Shown: in pieces, positions 10,627 through 23,300 of the stretch
Position numbering within the stretch: position 1 is the stretch's first letter
How the letters are laid out: every line of letters starts with the position of its first letter
From: Massospora cicadina
Lineage: Eukaryota; Entomophthoromycota; Entomophthoromycetes; Entomophthorales; Entomophthoraceae
Reading direction: 5' to 3'
DNA length: 64,000 bases
Assembly: GCA_022478985.1 (NCBI GenBank)
Contig: JAKSZP010009247.1
Coordinates: 124,001-188,000, forward strand
Notes under the pieces: generated by a model
What the model was told of the DNA's origin: nothing
What the model saw: only the letters and a program-made list of their open reading frames with translations
Databases searched by the model: none
Position numbers and translations under genes: made by a program

Positions 10627-11196
10627 TGTCAAAAAATCTATATGACTAGATGATAAGCCAAAATAATTACCAGCAGATCATTTTTAACTGTCGTGGTTAG
10701 GCCTATATGAGTATTATCAAGTATTTGAGCTGATGAGCAAAGTCAACCTTGGAGTATAAGAAAAGATTCTGTCAAAGATATAGTGATTAGGCAGTCAGGA
10801 AATGTCAATGCACAATGAATATTTGGTAAATTGGCTCAAACTAGGTGATTGTGAATTTAATAATTGACGAACTCTGCCAGAACCAATGAGATGTGAAAGA
10901 ACGAATCACTAAGCCAAGAAAATGGTATCATCTGAGTCACTGAGATATAAGTGAGATGAGGCGATTGAAGAGAGGTGGTTGTTAGTAAAGAAGAGAGCGA
11001 GCAGACCAGGAAGGATCCGCTGAAATTAGTAGATTAAATAAAAATTGTCATAGGGGAAATTGCTTTACATTTTACTAAAAAGTTCATTGCATTGTTTTGA
11101 GGATAATGATCTTCATATCATTGGTCCTATTGCTCAGTGGGCGTAACTCTGTGCAAAACCCTCGGCATGTTGTTGCTATACCACAAAATTAGAACA
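10627..11196 (+). repeat. Ty3-A 3' LTR
   Basis: Direct repeat of 3823-4389, starting TGTCAAAAAATC and ending ..AGAACA. Flanked on the right by AGGG, also found just left of the 5' LTR. Confidence 0.85.
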
Positions 11197-11204
11197 AGGG
11201 GATT

Positions 11205-11790
11205 GCTTCAAACTTTGACTCACCCTCTCTGTCTAGCTATCTGATTGAGGTTGGAACTTGGTTGAGCAACATGAGAAATCATAGAGCAGGGGCAGTAACG
11301 CCTTTTAAAATTTAGCCAATAAATTGAGGGCATCTATAGCTTATAATCTCCTTGGTAATCCCATATAATAAAAAGATGTGGTCCACAAACAATTGAGCAG
11401 TTTGAACAGAAGTTATGTTGGTGTTGCAAGGGATGAAATTGAGCCATCTTGGTAAAACAGCTATTAAATACCACAATAGCCTCATGGCCTCATTAAGGGG
11501 ACAAATTTATGGAAAATACACTAAAACAAAGATCCAGGAATCTTCTGTTGCAGAAGGGAAAACTAGGAGTCTTAATGGAGTTTCGATGACTTGTATTGTC
11601 ACTACTACAGGTTGAGAATGATAAATGTACTTGGCCACATCAGAGGTTAGATCTTCCAATCCTATAATCACCTTATGTAAATTATAGTTTTGTCCTTTAC
11701 TAGGTGATGAGCAGAAGTGGGGTCATGTTGCTTCTTATTTACTTCTTCCCTAAGGACCCATGGGTACTCATTACTTTCCTTTGTGCAAGA
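11205..11790 (-). pseudogene. Chromovirus-like integrase core fragment
   Basis: On the minus strand one frame reads TAQLFVDHIFLLYGITKEII then SYRCPQFIG. This is the typical chromovirus pattern 'tA.lfvdhIf.lhGiPk.IisDrGpqF.s', here with the second catalytic Asp replaced (SYRCP for SDRGP). Just upstream the frame carries WLNFIPCNTNITSVQ, matching 'maHFiPc...it'. Stops follow in the 'HPQTDGQTE' region. Only this ~0.6 kb of a chromovirus pol remains; no LTR is recognised nearby. It belongs to a different Ty3 lineage from Ty3-A to D. Confidence 0.5.
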
Positions 11791-13476
11791 TGACATCATC
11801 TAAAACCTGATACCATTGATCAGGAGAAGATCAATTCCTTAAGCAAGCTGCATTGACCTTATTCTACTTGGCTGAGAGGTGTTGAGAGAGCCTCACTCTA
11901 TAGGAATTTTTTGACTCTTCTGATGATGAGGACTGGTGTAAACCTTTTCAAGCTTTACGCAAAGTTTTGGTTGACTAAAAGTAAGATTAGAAGAGATGCT
12001 AGTGTATGATGACAGCTATCCTAGTCAAGTCTTCTTTATAAGAAATTGCAAACTCACTCAGGTATCTTCTTAAGACTAATTAGTACCCTTACTAAAGGTG
12101 ATTAAGAAATATATAAAGATCACTAATCCTACATTTTACTAAAATTATTTTCAGATAATTGGTTTGACATATATATCTACTCTGTTTTTTATTAATGAAT
12201 AAAGGGACGGTATACTAGAATTCCACATAATCTCTAGCCAACTTGGTAATTGCCATCTTTACTCAAATGGCATATAACGCTAATGAGTTTATTACAAAAA
12301 GGGAATCATGTCTCAGTGGTAAACTACTTTGTGACCTTATAAATTTTATTGGCATGCATCACCAACCAGATGATGCTCCTCTTAGACTTACTTTAAAGAG
12401 ACATTCTAATGCCTTAGTCATTCCCAGAAAATTAACCTTGACAAACTAGCAGCCATGTTTAGGTTTTGACAATTTACTTATAAACAGCAAGTCATGTCAC
12501 TTAGATAAATCAATGAATAATGTTAGAACAAGCGCATGACGCTTTATAAGTTTTAATAAAATACCCTTGATTGATCAGTGCCTCATCCTGATTGATTTAT
12601 GTATGAAACTAATGACTATTGAAGCCATAAACTTAATTCATATACAAATAGCGTTAGTGACTGCACCTGATTAATTATCAATAGGTATCAACATCAATCG
12701 AATATTAACATAAAAACCAACCAATCACTTGATAGTCAAAAATCCTTGATCAAGAAAATAGTGACCATGTATAAAATTATATACTTAAATATATAAGTAA
12801 AAGCTGGATAAAGTGATCATTAAGGTTTTTAAAATATCACCCCAGCTTGACTAGATTATACAATGATACTTTATTTGGTTCTTCCAAACCTTTCAGTGTT
12901 ATTTGGATAGTTCTTTGGAGGCATATGCAACCATATTTTAATCAGTGTGCCACTTGAAAGAATAAACCTGGTATATGGGCCCCAGAATTTTGTGCCACCA
13001 GTTGGGTGGATACATGTATCAACTATGCTGATTGGCCGTAAACTTATTTTCTGGTGCTCCAGATTTTCAACTCTCCTTCTATGACAATTTTAAACATGAC
13101 TACTTTGATATCTAACCTTCAGACATTTACAATAGTCTAAAGGTATATCTCCCTGATATTATTTATTCATCAACTTTTTTATCCAGCATCTTATCAAATT
13201 TCTTATATTAAATCACCATTTTGTCTCATTCTTTTGTGCTATATTACTAATAGTTGAGGATTTCTCGCTTGGTACATATATATCAAACTTAGTTTTTTAT
13301 CCAAAATCAATCCCCAAGAGAAGTTGTAGGTTGCTTAATTCTAGTAGGTTATCTATAAAGTAATATATATGTTTTAAATAGTTCTATCCATTTTTATCTC
13401 TATAAGTATTTTTTTCTAATCATTATTTTACATCTAATTTTTCATATTATAAGCTAAATATTACTTTTTATATCTA
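11791..13476. other. AT-rich stretch without assignable gene
   Basis: Contains no supported coding region. One segment (about 11918-12042) is repeated near 15.8 kb and is listed separately. The short open frame at 12243-12449 shows no resemblance to any element here. Confidence 0.4.
11918..12042 (+). repeat. Dispersed repeat, copy 1 (partner at 15757-15895)
   Basis: Shares an ordered series of blocks with 15757-15895: ttgact near the start, tttttcaag/ttttcaagc, ttgactaaaagtaag / ttgactaaatgtaag, a block containing gatgctagtgtatgatg / gattctagtagatgatg, and tagcctagt / tatcctagt. About 125 bp, visibly diverged. Probably a relic of one LTR or non-autonomous family. Confidence 0.45.
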
Positions 13477-13739
13477 TTTTTTATTTTATTTGAGGTGGGC
13501 CAACCTGGGGATGATAGCACACCAATTGAGGGGAAATTGAATGAATTGGAAAGGAGGATAAAATACAGAAAACCTCCATGCATGGTGTATGATAGGCCAG
13601 GAACTCCATGGACCGCCTTTGCTATTTGATATCTTGGTTTGGGGCATCGGTGTGCAACGCCAAAAAAAGTCATATTCATCCCCTACCAAAAGTTCCTGTA
13701 CAGGAATCAAACTCAGGGAGGCAGTGGTAGAGGTCTCTT
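13477..13739 (-). mobile_element. SINE-like insertion with target-site duplication
   Basis: A 263-bp segment is bounded by ctttttatatcta (13464-13476) and cttttatatcta (13740-13751), a 12-13 bp direct repeat as left by LINE machinery. In minus orientation it begins gaagagacctctacc, has gtttgattcc (close to a pol III B box) about 30 nt in, and ends cctcaaataaaataaaaaa. The 3' end (ggttggcccacctcaaataaa) resembles the end of the 661-bp insertion at 36.05 kb. No long ORF is needed to explain it. Could instead be a very short truncated LINE. Confidence 0.5.
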
Positions 13740-16059
13740 CTTTTATATCTAAGCTTTTTAATAACTTAACAGGACTCAAATATTTATTTGACCATTTGTT
13801 ACCTTTTCAATTATATAAGCTTCTTTGCCATTTTTTAAGATTACTTTAGATAACAAAGTCCATAATTTCTACATTTTGGTTTAGTGATAACCCCACCTAT
13901 GTCATAATAAGTGTCTTTATTGACAGGCAAATACATAGAATGGACAGATTGCTTTTCATCTTCATACTGTTTATCTTGATTAATGGCATTGCTTTTAACA
14001 ATCAAAGTTTAAATTAACTATGTTGACATTTTTGGATATCATCCCTGAATTGTATGGATAAAGATACTGAATCTGGCATAATCCAATTTGGGTTAAAATT
14101 ATTTTATTTTTTTGCATTTTTTGCCTATTCAATTATCTGGCAAGCTTCTAGTTAAGTTACATTGTCATTAATTTTGTTTTTAATCCCCTTTACTCTTGTA
14201 TGGTGTTTGTAATCACATTTTTGCATATTATTTGATATATTATGTCAACTGTTGTCTTTGATATAAATAAATTAGATAAAATAATTAGTATAAGGTTTAT
14301 TGAGAATTACTTAACACTTAATCTAGTTTGTTCCCATTCTAAGCTCCATTGGCTTTTCCCACTTTTTGAATTGAATATCTACTTGAGTTTGCATAAGGTT
14401 CATTTGATTCTTATTATTGCATTGCCCATAAAATGGGACAAAATGTCCAGTTAGTCTACACTTGCAACAAGTCAAATGAAATTTCTAATAATCCCTTTAT
14501 TTGGCTCATTCTCTAATAAAAATGCGTGGCGTCTCCCTGTTATGGGTTGAGAAACCACTAGTGCTAAAAAACAAGTCAAATGAGACTTCTCTGACTTTGT
14601 GTCATTTTTTGCCTTATTGATTGAAAAACTCAAATTTAATATAAATTTTATTGTAGTTTTTTGCCGAGTATAAGCACTTTTGGCATGTTAAAGGTTGAAC
14701 CCAGCATCTTGAGATATAAAAATATTTGGGAGATGGAATTATTGGTTGTTAACGCTAAAAAATCTACAAATGGAGGTCACAGTAAGAACAAAGCGCCATA
14801 TTTATTTCTATGTGAGCGTCAAAGGCACTAACAGCATTTACAATAACCAAAATTTGAGCCACATGGTAAAAAAGATCATAAAATGCTCCTAACGTTGGGC
14901 TTACTCTTTTAATTCCCAAAAATTTTGTTTGCATGATTCCATTTTGTATAGATGCAAAATTTGTTCAGGATCACAATATTAACATTTAGGCATGATCAAT
15001 CTTTCCCTTAAAATTGTGGCAATACTATATTTTACAAGCAGTATCTAGGAAGTTTACAGAAGTAGTATCTTCTTGGAATTCACTATATCTAAATAGTCAA
15101 TTCAAATTGTCTAAATATATAGAAACATTCTCCTGATGGAACGCAGGTTGTATCAGGATGATGTATTATAAATAAATAATGCAGGTTTTCCAGTTGCTCA
15201 TGTTGTATGACCTGGAATCCTGGTAAGTTAGGAGTAATAAAATGGGTATTTCTGGTATTGCTTTTAATGGCAAGGCATGTATAAATCCAGAAAACTAGAA
15301 GCATTGCTCTCCTCCTTCAATTATTATAGTTTTTTGTTTATCAATTTAGTTACTTGGTTTTCTTATTGGGATAAAATTTCACTTTTCATTAAAAAACTTT
15401 GGTCATACATTGCATTACTTCAGCTGCCCATATTTTCTGATGCTTTTTGTTTCTTTACTTGAGAAATTCTTATGATTTAAACTTCAAAGGCGAATTTTAG
15501 CAATAGCAAGTCACAGATGACTAATTTTTTTTCTAATGTGATGATTTTCTTTATAGTTTCTTTTTAATATTTGCTACTTCATCTAATATTATTGGATATA
15601 TTGTTCACTATTTCTTCCAGTACTTTTAACTCAAAATGATTAGTATAAATCATAGTCTTTTGATTCAAAATTTCTAATTTCTTATAGAGCTTTGCAATTT
15701 TATTATAAATATTATTCATGATGCCTTAAATCTCTGGTTAACTATTAACCTAAAAGATTGACTCCCCCTGTAATGAGCACTTATGTAATCTTTTTCAAGT
15801 TTGCTGCACATGTTTTATTGACTAAATGTAAGAAATAAAGGCGATTCTAGTAGATGATGGCATCTAGCCTAGTTGTTCTTCCTTATATATAATATTAACC
15901 TCTTATAACTTTCTTTCCTCAACTCACAATCTTGTTTGTGTTGTAATATTGCATACTTAATTTAACACACTTCCTGACATAATCTATTTATGAAATTTGC
16001 ACAGTTACTAAGGTCAGATGACAATACAATATTCCACCATATTTTCTAAATCTTATAAA
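13740..16059. other. AT-rich stretch without assignable gene
   Basis: Low-complexity AT-rich DNA with short chance frames only. The repeat at 15757-15895 is listed separately. I see nothing else to support. Confidence 0.4.
15757..15895 (+). repeat. Dispersed repeat, copy 2 (partner at 11918-12042)
   Basis: See partner: same order of blocks over about 130 bp, with substitutions and small indels. No terminal structure could be set. Confidence 0.45.
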
Positions 16060-16215
16060 AAATAAAAAGTTTCATATGTAAGAAGTAAAAATTTTTATAT
16101 GCTTTTAATGATAATTGGTATTTTAATACAGCTGAGCAGTTTGATATTTGGTTGATTCAATAGCTTATATAGGTTTATCAAATGGTTGGTGGCCATTTGG
16201 CTAATTATAAAGTTA
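16060..16215 (+). repeat. Dispersed fragment of the 705-bp tandem repeat family
   Basis: ataaaaagtt..atatgtaagaagt, then cttttaatgataattggta, ctgagcagtttgatatttgg and ttgattcaatag follow one another exactly as in the middle of each unit of the array at 54.9-57.9 kb (for example around 55780-55880). So the family is dispersed as well as tandem. Confidence 0.6.
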
Positions 16216-16449
16216 ATTCTTTTGTTTAAAGTTGTTTCAACTTCAAGGAGTATTACAAAGTTTTTAATTATTTAAGCGGGTGAAAGTTCAGAAAAGCAAG
16301 TCTAAAAGCCATAGAATAACTTTTTGCCTCCAAATTATTAGTACTAGTGTGACCCAATCCAAGAGGGGACATATACACATTTTTAATTGCATATATTGCC
16401 AGATAAAAGGAAAATCATAAACACCCCAATATGGTGCCTTGGCAGTTAG

Positions 16450-17070
16450 TCTTGAAGAATTGGACGTTTGACTAGTTAGTAATAATGTCCCAGTGGGAAA
16501 TAGGCCTGATTTAATTAATGTTGACTTCTGCATACTTGTCAGTGGGATGATCATGATCAGAGTGATTTTTCTACTATTAATTCGGCCAAACAGCTGGCCT
16601 GTTGTCATTTAAGATCTGCTTAATCCCCAGTGGAATAGGCCAACTCCTTTTGGTGTCTTCCCAATCATTAATTATAAAGCAGTGCTATCACCTAAAAAAA
16701 TACCACCCCCTTTTAGGACCTAAAGGAACTTTCAGGAGGTAAAAATTTATTAAGGTAGCTGATTGGAGGGACTATATTAGGGCGCTACCTCATGGTTTGA
16801 TCCTTCCTACTCTGTACTTGATCTCTAAAAATAAGCCCTATCACAAGGAGAAGTTTTAATCACACTGATAGGCCCAAGTTTCATTTACCAAAATTGAGTT
16901 CCCCCACCTATCATTAAAATCCTCAAATCCCACTATTAGCCCTCAGGTATCTTAAATAATGTAAGGCATTATCTAATAAAGGATTGCTTGTTATACTAGC
17001 CCACAAATTATATCAGCTTACCCTTTTTTATCATAAAATTTATATTTATTTATGGTTTAAAGTTATTACA
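16450..17070 (+). repeat. LTR relic of the Ty3-B family (probable solo LTR)
   Basis: Aligns with the Ty3-B 3' LTR from its start. attgga.gt..gactagttagta, then ccccagtggaatagg, an a-rich/ccccnttt block followed by gacctaaagg, ataa.gccctatca and ctaat/ctgatagg occur in the same order and spacing. No internal region is attached on either side, so it is a solo LTR or truncated copy. The right limit is uncertain; gttattaca near 17070 may be the end. Confidence 0.55.
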
Positions 17071-17159
17071 ATATCCTAATAATAGAAGGCAAGATTCTCA
17101 AACTCTGGAACTTGCTATGGTATTGAAATTTAGGGCAAAAACGCACCTGCTAGCACAAC

Positions 17160-18405
17160 AAACTGCCCTGATTCCATAAGTTAGCCAAAGCAGCCATATT
17201 GGATAGGGAAGGGGTTGGGAGGATTATCGTCCAGCATGGACCTAAGAAATGTAAGATAGCAGAAAGAGTGGGTTTGGGGCATCAATGGCATCGATCAAAA
17301 GATGGAATAAATTTTGGTTTCTTTGTCAATGATGCATGCAGTATGCATTGTCTCAACGTATTGAGCAATTTGGAACTCATCATGCTTTTGGGGTTCCAGT
17401 ATACAGGTAAAGAATTTAATTTGTTCGCAGGTTTGGGGGTAGATGGAGTTAAACAGTGCTAAATTAATGGTGTTGGCACATGCACAGCCTTTGGCAAATG
17501 TGAGCTCCTCAATTTCATCCTGGGCTTCTTTATGGAATCAGCTTGGAAATTTGGACAGGGAACTTCATTGACAAGAAGCTCCATGACCACATGGAAGGCT
17601 TAATGGAGAGGAACATTGGTAGGGTCAGCGTTTTTGATAGCAAGCCGATATTGGGTTCAATAAACTGATAAACCCTTTTGAGGGTGGAAGTGACGCTGGC
17701 GTTTGGACTTTAGAGGGTGAAATTCCAGCCAATCAAACTCAGTTTTATATTATAATGACGATCTTCATCATCCACCAATTTGAGAGAATCAAATGGGTTC
17801 AAGGCTGGTAAACACAGGCCAGCAACATGAGCTGATGGGCTTGGTTTGGGAATGGTTGGCCCATAAATCTATGTCCAAGGTATTTTGACTAGGTCAGGAG
17901 TCGCAAATGGCTCCTATACTTAATGAGATCTTACCTGATTACCTGGAGCATTAAAAGCTGTGCCTGAAGTTGAGGGATGGGGTGGGAGGATTGAACCCCA
18001 CACAGAGAAATTTAAGGGCTTGGCGGTGGGGCCATTTCAAGGAGGAGAGGATAGACAAAAACTTCTCCAGCAGCAGGGAAGAACATTTGCGCTTCAAATG
18101 TACAACACAGCACAAGAAAAAGAGAGTACAGTCATTTTCAATGCAGGACAAGAATGGGTGGTCAGGGGAAGAGCGGATAATAGTTTGGGGGAATTGAGTT
18201 ATGGGTATCCCAGTGGAAGAGGTGGATAATTGCAAAGGTGCCAGGACCTGCTTGGAGGCTGGTCCCATTAAGAACCACAAACGGAAGGACAAGATCCACG
18301 CTATAAGCGGCCAATCCCTCAAGGAGCTCATGGCAGAGCTGGTTGATGGAAAGATGATTAGGTAACCCAGAAAATTGAACCACCAGAGTGGCAGCCTCTG
18401 CCAAT
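17160..18405 (-). other. Coding-like GC-richer stretch, unassigned (possible LINE ORF1 relic)
   Basis: On the minus strand 18404-18162 is open and reads TLVVQFSGLPNHLSINQLC then HELLEGLAAYS. This has the spacing of the RRM-like region of LINE-1/2 ORF1 (IFLTFDFLPITVK, LEQHLKDGLAIYG), so a third, distant LINE ORF1 is possible. I find no zinc knuckle or endonuclease after it. Further along (about 17520-17330) a frame reads EIEELTFAKGCACANTINLA with no match I recognise. Plus-strand frames of similar length overlap. The strand call is tentative. Confidence 0.3.
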
Positions 18406-18972
18406 GAAGTATGTGTGATTGGGATAGTTGTTTTTATAAACTAATCGCAGCTTTGCTGAGGCCATAGCTTAGCTTCACTCAAGAAGCCCAGGTAAAAGTA
18501 TCCTTAAAGAGGTGGAAAACAATATATAAAGTGGTCTTATACACCACCTGGGACATTATGTTGATGGTGGCACTTTCATAGGGAAGAGAATACAATACTA
18601 ATATTAAAGGATGTTGCTCAGATTGCTCCAGGGTAGCACCAGGGGACTACTAAGAACCACCTAAAAGCGTGCGAGGTTCTAAGCTAAGTCATGAGGGGAC
18701 AAAGCGAATTTTAAGATTAGGAGGCGGTAGAATTTTGTATTCCAACATTATACAGATGTGACTAATACCTCTTAATCTGCCTTATCTTAATTTGGTTAGC
18801 TTGTTAATAAGTAACCATAAAGGATGTTTAATTATCAATATTTAATATTTATTGTTTGAAAATGACATCCTACAAAATTACTTTTCTTTCTCGTTGCAAT
18901 CACTTTTGCAACCTATTCAATTCAAGACTGAATCTAGTTTGATAATCTCACATAGGAGATTAGTCTGCGCCC

Positions 18973-20384
18973 ATGTCAGGGAGCAGTTGGGCAAGCAAGG
19001 TAAGAGGAGCAGGTGGAAGGCCCGCGGCCTCCAACGTTCAAAAACGCCCCAGAGAATCCAGTGGAATAGGTAAAAATACTAAGAAACCGGTGGTCACTAT
19101 TTCCCCAGAGATACTCGCATGGCAAGCATGATGCACCAGTACATCAACACGCCACACTCCCAGCCACTTTCATCAGTGGAATTTGGAGTCCGCGTGTTTC
19201 TGGACATCCAAAAAACGGCCTTAAGGGAAAAATTTTGTGAAGATGTACACACAATTTTCCTAACTGCGGTGTATGTTGCACCTCACTCCATGTCACGCAG
19301 TTGGCTGGACCTAGGTTTTGAAAGCAAGGAGCAGATGAGGCTGTAGCGGTGTGCATAGTGGTTGACCTCCCCAAAGGGCAATGGGTCGTCAAAACCAAAC
19401 GCACCAGATGGACAAAATCAAACCAAATTTTCCTCACGTTCGACTTTTTGCCTACTACGGTAAAATATGACAATTTGGAACAACACCTGGAAGATGGTCT
19501 CATCATAAAAGCGAAATACAATCTTTTGAAATGCAACGCTTCACGCTGATGCCACACCTGTGCACTGGCAAAGCCATCGCAGTTCTGACCCCAACTAAGG
19601 AGATTGTGAAGGACCTAACCCAGATCCTGCACTCCACTTTTATTGATATTGCAGGGCATACCACCCACCCATTCCAGGTGACCGTGGACAGCACGCCCCC
19701 CATTTGCACCCACTGTGATGCGTTCAGCCATAAGGCACATGCATGCCCCATCAAGGAGGGCGTCACATTCCAAGAGCACCCCTCGCAGCCATGGCCAGCG
19801 GAGAGGCCCACTACAAACCAACTGCAAGCACCAAGGAGGCCTTCCCATGGGGAGCACAAGGCTGCTACCTACTGGTAAAGCCTATCTCCCCACAAGAGCA
19901 GAAGAAGGCCAAGCAGGCCCATAGGGCCGCGGCCAAGGAAGCGGCCAAAGCCACCACCGCTATCCCACACTCACAACGCCAGGAGGACATGGAGACCTTC
20001 GCGGTAGAAGCAACTCAGGAATCCATCAACCAATCAGATTGAGAAGCCCATGCCAAGTGGGCCACTCAATCCAAGTATCTGATGGGAGATTTGATCTCAC
20101 CCAATCGTTGCACCCAAGCTCCAGTTGAAACTGACTTGGGACTTATCCCAACTAAAATTTTTTTTTCAACCCACTCAACAGTGCTCCAAACTCACCCGCA
20201 CTGCAAAAATTCATCCAACATTGGGAAAACAAAAGCGAAGGCTAAAGCCAACGTGACTCTTTCCACAAAAATCAACAAAAACTCTGATAGCATTGCTGCT
20301 AACACCCGCGCTGCTGTGAAAGCCCGTGGGGATCTAGAAGAGGATGGTGGGCCTGGTGCCCACCCCCTCACACCTAAGGTGTGA
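18973..20384 (+). pseudogene. LINE-1 ORF1: RRM-like plus CCHC protein, frameshifted
   Basis: The start ATG at 18973 (MSGSSWASKVRGAGG) matches LINE-2. The frame then meets a TGA near 19126 that LINE-2 shares. Later pieces read EFGVRVFLDIQ, IFLTFDFLPTTVK with LEQHLEDG (RRM-like beta-helix pattern), the knuckle CTHCDAFSHKAHAC (19707-19748), and a lysine/alanine-rich helix SPQEQKKAKQAHRAAAKEA. ORF1 proteins of this type coat the LINE RNA. The frame shifts near 19340 and again near 19790. In this copy the final stop TGA (20382-20384) overlaps the ORF2 ATG; in LINE-2 the ORFs are 6 nt apart. Confidence 0.75.
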
Positions 20385-23300
20385 TGGGGGAAACCTTCAC
20401 TTTAGGGATGCTGAATATCGCCAGACTCAAGGCCTCCCTGTCCCAGGCTAGGAAACTGAGTTTTTTACAACACAATTTACCCGTGGATATCCTGGCCATC
20501 CAGGAGTCCCACTGTCCACGAGGTTCTGAGGAAACTTGGAAAACAATGCTCCTACCATCCCTATCCTTTTGGTTGATGCACTGTGGGGTGCTAATTTGGA
20601 AAAATAATTTTTTCAAATTCGTATCCTCAGAAATATTCCTAAATGGCCAAGTGCTTGTTGTCACCTTCTCGTGGGCTGACGTAGCACACACAATTGTTAA
20701 CATCTATGCCCCAAACGGTGCACGCAAGCATTAGGAATTTTTCTCATCAGTCAAATCCCTCCCGCTACCCCCAGACTCCTTCATAGTCAGCAACATGAAC
20801 TGTTGGCTAAACACACCAACAGACCGATGGCCTTCCTCACCCCACGCCCCCCAGGGTCATGTAGAACTACGCGTTCTAAAGGCCACCCTTGGGTTAATGG
20901 ATGCACTGCCATGGCATGCCCCACTGCTCAAAAACATGATGCGGCCCCACGTCCACAACAGCCAATTAAGGTCCATGACCTGCATCGACCTTATTCTAAC
21001 ACTGGTAAAATGCCAACCCCACATCTCCCACTTCAAGACAACAAAATTGGATTTCTCCAACCATCGACTGGTCTCGCTAACCTACCACCTATCTGTCACA
21101 GCTGCTAAGGCCCCACATTGGTACAAAATCCGCCCCCTGAGCTCGGGTCACTAGGATTTTTCACGTGGGTAGAAGAGGCAACTATGGCAAAAGAGTTTGT
21201 TGCACCATTTTGTGCGGACCCCATTTCCACATGGGCGACTTTCAAAGATGACATCATCCGCCACTCTCGCCATCTCTCCTCCAGACACTCACGAGCCACA
21301 TCAGCAGTTATCTCGTGCACTCTGGCAGAATTGGCACACTTGGAGTCCAACATCCCAGTCACAGGATACAGCTCTGCATGGGGACAGAAGTGGGAGGAGG
21401 CAGCTGCCCACCTCAACGCACTCAAAAGACAACACAAACATTGGGTTTGTGTTCAGTACAGGGCCACACGCATCACAAAAGGTGACAAGTGCACTGCACA
21501 TTTCTTTAAAAAAATTTGTACCACGCCAGAGCGTGGCCTGCACACAGGTGCAAAGATCAGATAATTCTATTGTGGATACACTAGCCAAAGTGGCAATCAA
21601 AATGCAACAGTAATACTCCAAATTGTACCAATCCAACCCAATTCAGCCAGCTGAAGTGGCGGAATTTCTCGACTGAGCCCACATCCTCTCCATTTTCTGA
21701 GACCCAGAAATAATGAATTTAATTACTCTGAACGAATTATGGACAGCCATTCGCGGTGCACCAAACTGAAAATGCCCAGGCCCAGATGGCATTCCATATG
21801 AGTTCTACAAAAAATATTTCAAATATATATCACCATTGCTGCTCGCCTCACTTAACCAAAGCCTGATGAAAACGCGCCTCCTACCAGGAGGACATGAGGC
21901 CTTCACTGTCACACTCTTCAAGAAAGGGGATAAGCTAGACTTAGCCAACTGGTGCCCCATTTCTCTAACAAACACAAACACCAAAATTTTAACAAAAATC
22001 ATGGCTAACCGTTTAGGGACTGTAGCATCTGCCACCTTCTCCACAGAACAATTTGGTTTCATCCCCAGAAGGTTGATTTGGGATAACGTGCACTCTGTGG
22101 CTAATGTATGTCAGTCCACAGCCTCTGGGGCACTTGTATTCTTGGACCAAAAAAAGGCCTATTATAGAGTAAACTGGGAATACCTCAGGGCCTTCCCTAT
22201 CAATTCCGCCTACCCCCCCCCCCGCTTCATAAACTGGGTAATGCTGCTCACAGAATCTGCGACAATGGCAGTGCGTGGCCCTGGCTTCCTAACGGAAGTA
22301 GTCCGCCCTCAAAGGGGCTTGCGACAAGGGGACCCCCTCATCCCACTCTTATACAACTTCAGCCTTGACCCACTACTGCGAAATGTGAATGCCCGACTCA
22401 CTGGGGTCCACATGCCAGGCCAAGCCCCAGTCAAGATAATGGCGTTCGCAGATGATTGTGTGGTAAGGGTGTCTAATAATCAAGATGCACGCGCGCTTAA
22501 AGCTCTCATCCAGGAGTATTCCCAGGTAAGCAACGCGGCACTGAACGCTTCCAAAACTGAATTCATCCTCCTTGGTCGGTTTCAGAACTGCTGGATCCCA
22601 GCAATTAGTTCCCAACCTGGCCCATCTGCTCACCCACATCCTCTCCCTACTAATTCAAAACACACCGCCCCACTGGTGCTCCCCTTCATGCCACGTCCTA
22701 CCATAGGACCAGTACGCCATCTGGGCGTGTGGATGGAAGCAGGCGGATACGCGTCAGCAGTAATGGAGTGCCGTATTCTGGATAACGTGATGAAGCGAAT
22801 CGCCTCTCTAAGAGCCCACCCTACTTCCCTTACTGGCAGGATTGTTTTAGCCAACTCCATGCTCCTCTCCAAAGTCTGATTTAGAGCCCATGCCATCCCC
22901 TTCTCCCCAAGCTTCTACAAATCCTTGTACGCCTTGCTGCAAGGATGGCTTTGGTTGGGCCACCTTCCACCAGTATGGCTAGAGGTCATGTTTGGCCCTC
23001 AACATCATGGTGGCATGGGCCTGCTTGACTTCAAAGCCCATGCCGACAAGATCCTGGGCACCTGGATTGCAGCCGTCACCACCCCTACACTCCCCTCCCA
23101 ACACTGGTCCTGCGCAGCCCGCTCCAACTTCTCCCGCGCCTTAGGCCTCAACAATCCATCGAACCCCCACTCCCTGATGAAATACCTCGCTTCACATACA
23201 TAGGCCACAGGTCCTCATGGGACAAAAACCCACTACAAACGAATCCTACTCTCCATGCGGAGCGCTGAGTGGAGAATTTGTATTAGTGGACATACAACCC

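Larger units (their letters stand above)
3823..11196 (+). mobile_element. Ty3-A: complete but decayed Ty3/gypsy element with dUTPase-like domain and extra ORF
   Basis: Two direct repeats of about 567 and 570 bp (3823-4389 and 10627-11196) flank gag, protease, a dUTPase-like domain, RT/RNase H, integrase and a further ORF, in that order on the plus strand. A PBS follows the 5' LTR and a polypurine tract precedes the 3' LTR. The bases AGGG occur at both outer borders (3819-3822 and 11197-11200), compatible with a 4-5 bp target duplication. LTRs differ at many sites and coding frames hold many stops, so the insertion is old. Total length about 7.4 kb. A minus-strand relative lies at the right end of the window. 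Confidence 0.85.

Noticed and set aside
12840..13020. Possible integrase GPY-type C-terminus on the minus strand (FWGPYTRFIL)
   Set aside because: Single short match, wrong order relative to the minus-strand integrase at 11.2 kb, no supporting frame around it.
17960..18000. B-box-like GGTTCAATCC as evidence for a tRNA gene or SINE
   Set aside because: No acceptor stem, A box or duplication could be set; kept only as a note.
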